NCBI GenBank assembly: GCA_003157235.1
Contig: PMJC01000027.1
Coordinates: 1 to 6,363, forward strand
DNA: 6,363 nucleotides
Reading direction: 5' to 3'
Source: Methanosarcina sp.
GTDB taxonomy: Archaea > Halobacteriota > Methanosarcinia > Methanosarcinales > Methanosarcinaceae
A program made the translations under genes and the position numbers. Within the stretch, counting starts at the first letter, position 1. Every line of letters starts with the position of its first letter. Below, one piece after another: positions 5,767-6,363 of this stretch. A model generated the notes under the pieces. It worked only from the letters and a program-made list of their open reading frames with translations, did no database searches and had not been told where the DNA came from.

Positions 5767-6363
5767 ATGGCTTTTATAATTTTTGGTGACTCATTCACAT
5801 TCCCCGAAGGAAACGCTGCCACAAATCGTGTTTATACCTTCGCAAGAGGATTTTCAGAAAATGGGATAAACACTCATGTAATATGTTTTCAGAATGAATA
5901 TGTAGAGAATTGCAATGGTGTAACAGGCGGCATAAAATACTATCACCCTTTTAATCAAACAAAAAGAAATGATTTTTTTATAGTCCGAAGATGGCTCAAG
6001 TTTCTGAAATATTTCAGAGCATTTATCCTGGTCAGGAAAATATCAAAAGAAGAAAAAATAATTGCAATAAACCTTTATACCTACCTTTTCTTAACACATT
6101 TATTTGCCTTCATTTTATCCAGATTTTTCAAAACAAAAATTCTATTTGATCGTTGTGAACATCCATTGCAATTTTATCATAATAACGTTTTTGAACAAAC
6201 GGGTGCAAAATTGAAATTAGTATTGGAAACAAAACTGAGTGATGGCATGTTTTGTATATCTGACTATTTGATAGATTTTTATAAGAAAAGGGGATTTGAC
6301 CAACATAAATTATTTCTTGTACCCAGTACTGTTGATACAGAAAGGTTTAACAAACAAATTAAT
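5767..6363 (+). CDS. GT-B fold glycosyltransferase, GT4 type, candidate FucNAc transferase (partial, 3' end missing)
   Basis: The first 199 codons of a glycosyltransferase are visible; the gene runs off the window. The N-terminal Rossmann-like domain begins MAFIIFGDSFTFPEGNAATN, and the segment EGNAATNRVYTFARGF (14-29) is like the glycine-rich acceptor-side loop of GT4 enzymes. IINLYTYLF-like hydrophobic stretches near 98-118 are buried strands or membrane-facing helices rather than clear transmembrane segments. DGMFCISDYLIDFYKKRG (158-175) followed by VPSTVDTERF (185-194) is the classic end of the GT4 N-terminal domain before the donor-binding half. The donor-binding E-x7-E motif would lie beyond the window. 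ATG 5767 is the first in-frame start after a stop at 5752-5754, and its leader is A-rich without a Shine-Dalgarno. Placement right after capE-F-G suggests it uses UDP-L-FucNAc, as WbuB-like transferases beside fnlABC do. That substrate is an inference. Confidence 0.85.
   Translation, partial: MAFIIFGDSFTFPEGNAATNRVYTFARGFSENGINTHVICFQNEYVENCNGVTGGIKYYHPFNQTKRNDFFIVRRWLKFLKYFRAFILVRKISKEEKIIAINLYTYLFLTHLFAFILSRFFKTKILFDRCEHPLQFYHNNVFEQTGAKLKLVLETKLSDGMFCISDYLIDFYKKRGFDQHKLFLVPSTVDTERFNKQIN

Overview
The window is part of a surface polysaccharide (capsule or O-antigen) biosynthesis cluster, with every gene on the + strand. Its core is a complete three-enzyme set for making UDP-N-acetyl-L-fucosamine (UDP-L-FucNAc): CapE/WbjB/FnlA-type (1219-2244), CapF/WbjC/FnlB-type (3328-4479) and CapG/WbjD/FnlC-type (4545-5678). 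The host looks like a member of the Bacteroidota. The DNA is AT-rich, and none of the six readable start codons has a convincing Shine-Dalgarno sequence. Instead each is preceded by an A/T-rich leader, which is typical of that phylum. This assignment is an inference from style, not from a marker gene.

Layout. Positions 2-112 hold the last 36 codons of a gene that begins outside the window. They encode a hydrophobic segment and a polar tail, as at the end of a polysaccharide polymerase, ligase or flippase. A family-2 glycosyltransferase (105-1175) overlaps that gene by 8 bases. Next come capE and then, unusually, a SAM-dependent methyltransferase-like gene (2326-3189) placed between capE and capF. 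It is visibly more AT-rich than its neighbours and is flanked by the two longest gene-free gaps inside the pathway block (81 and 138 bases). The first of these gaps carries short repeats. capF and capG follow. After an 88-base gap with an A/T-only hairpin, a GT-B fold (GT4-type) glycosyltransferase starts at 5767 and runs off the window end.

How the genes fit together. CapE would dehydrate and epimerise UDP-GlcNAc. CapF would epimerise at C3 and reduce at C4. CapG would epimerise at C2 to give UDP-L-FucNAc. The downstream GT4 enzyme is the natural candidate to transfer FucNAc to the lipid-linked repeat unit. The GT2 enzyme would add another sugar, and the methyltransferase may methylate a sugar of the repeat. 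The upstream membrane protein may polymerise or export the product. No stretch over 300 bases lacks a gene. I see no tRNA, rRNA, insertion sequence or CRISPR array. The individual enzyme families are known. The points most worth a second look are the methyltransferase inserted into the pathway block and the odd 138-base spacer before capF.
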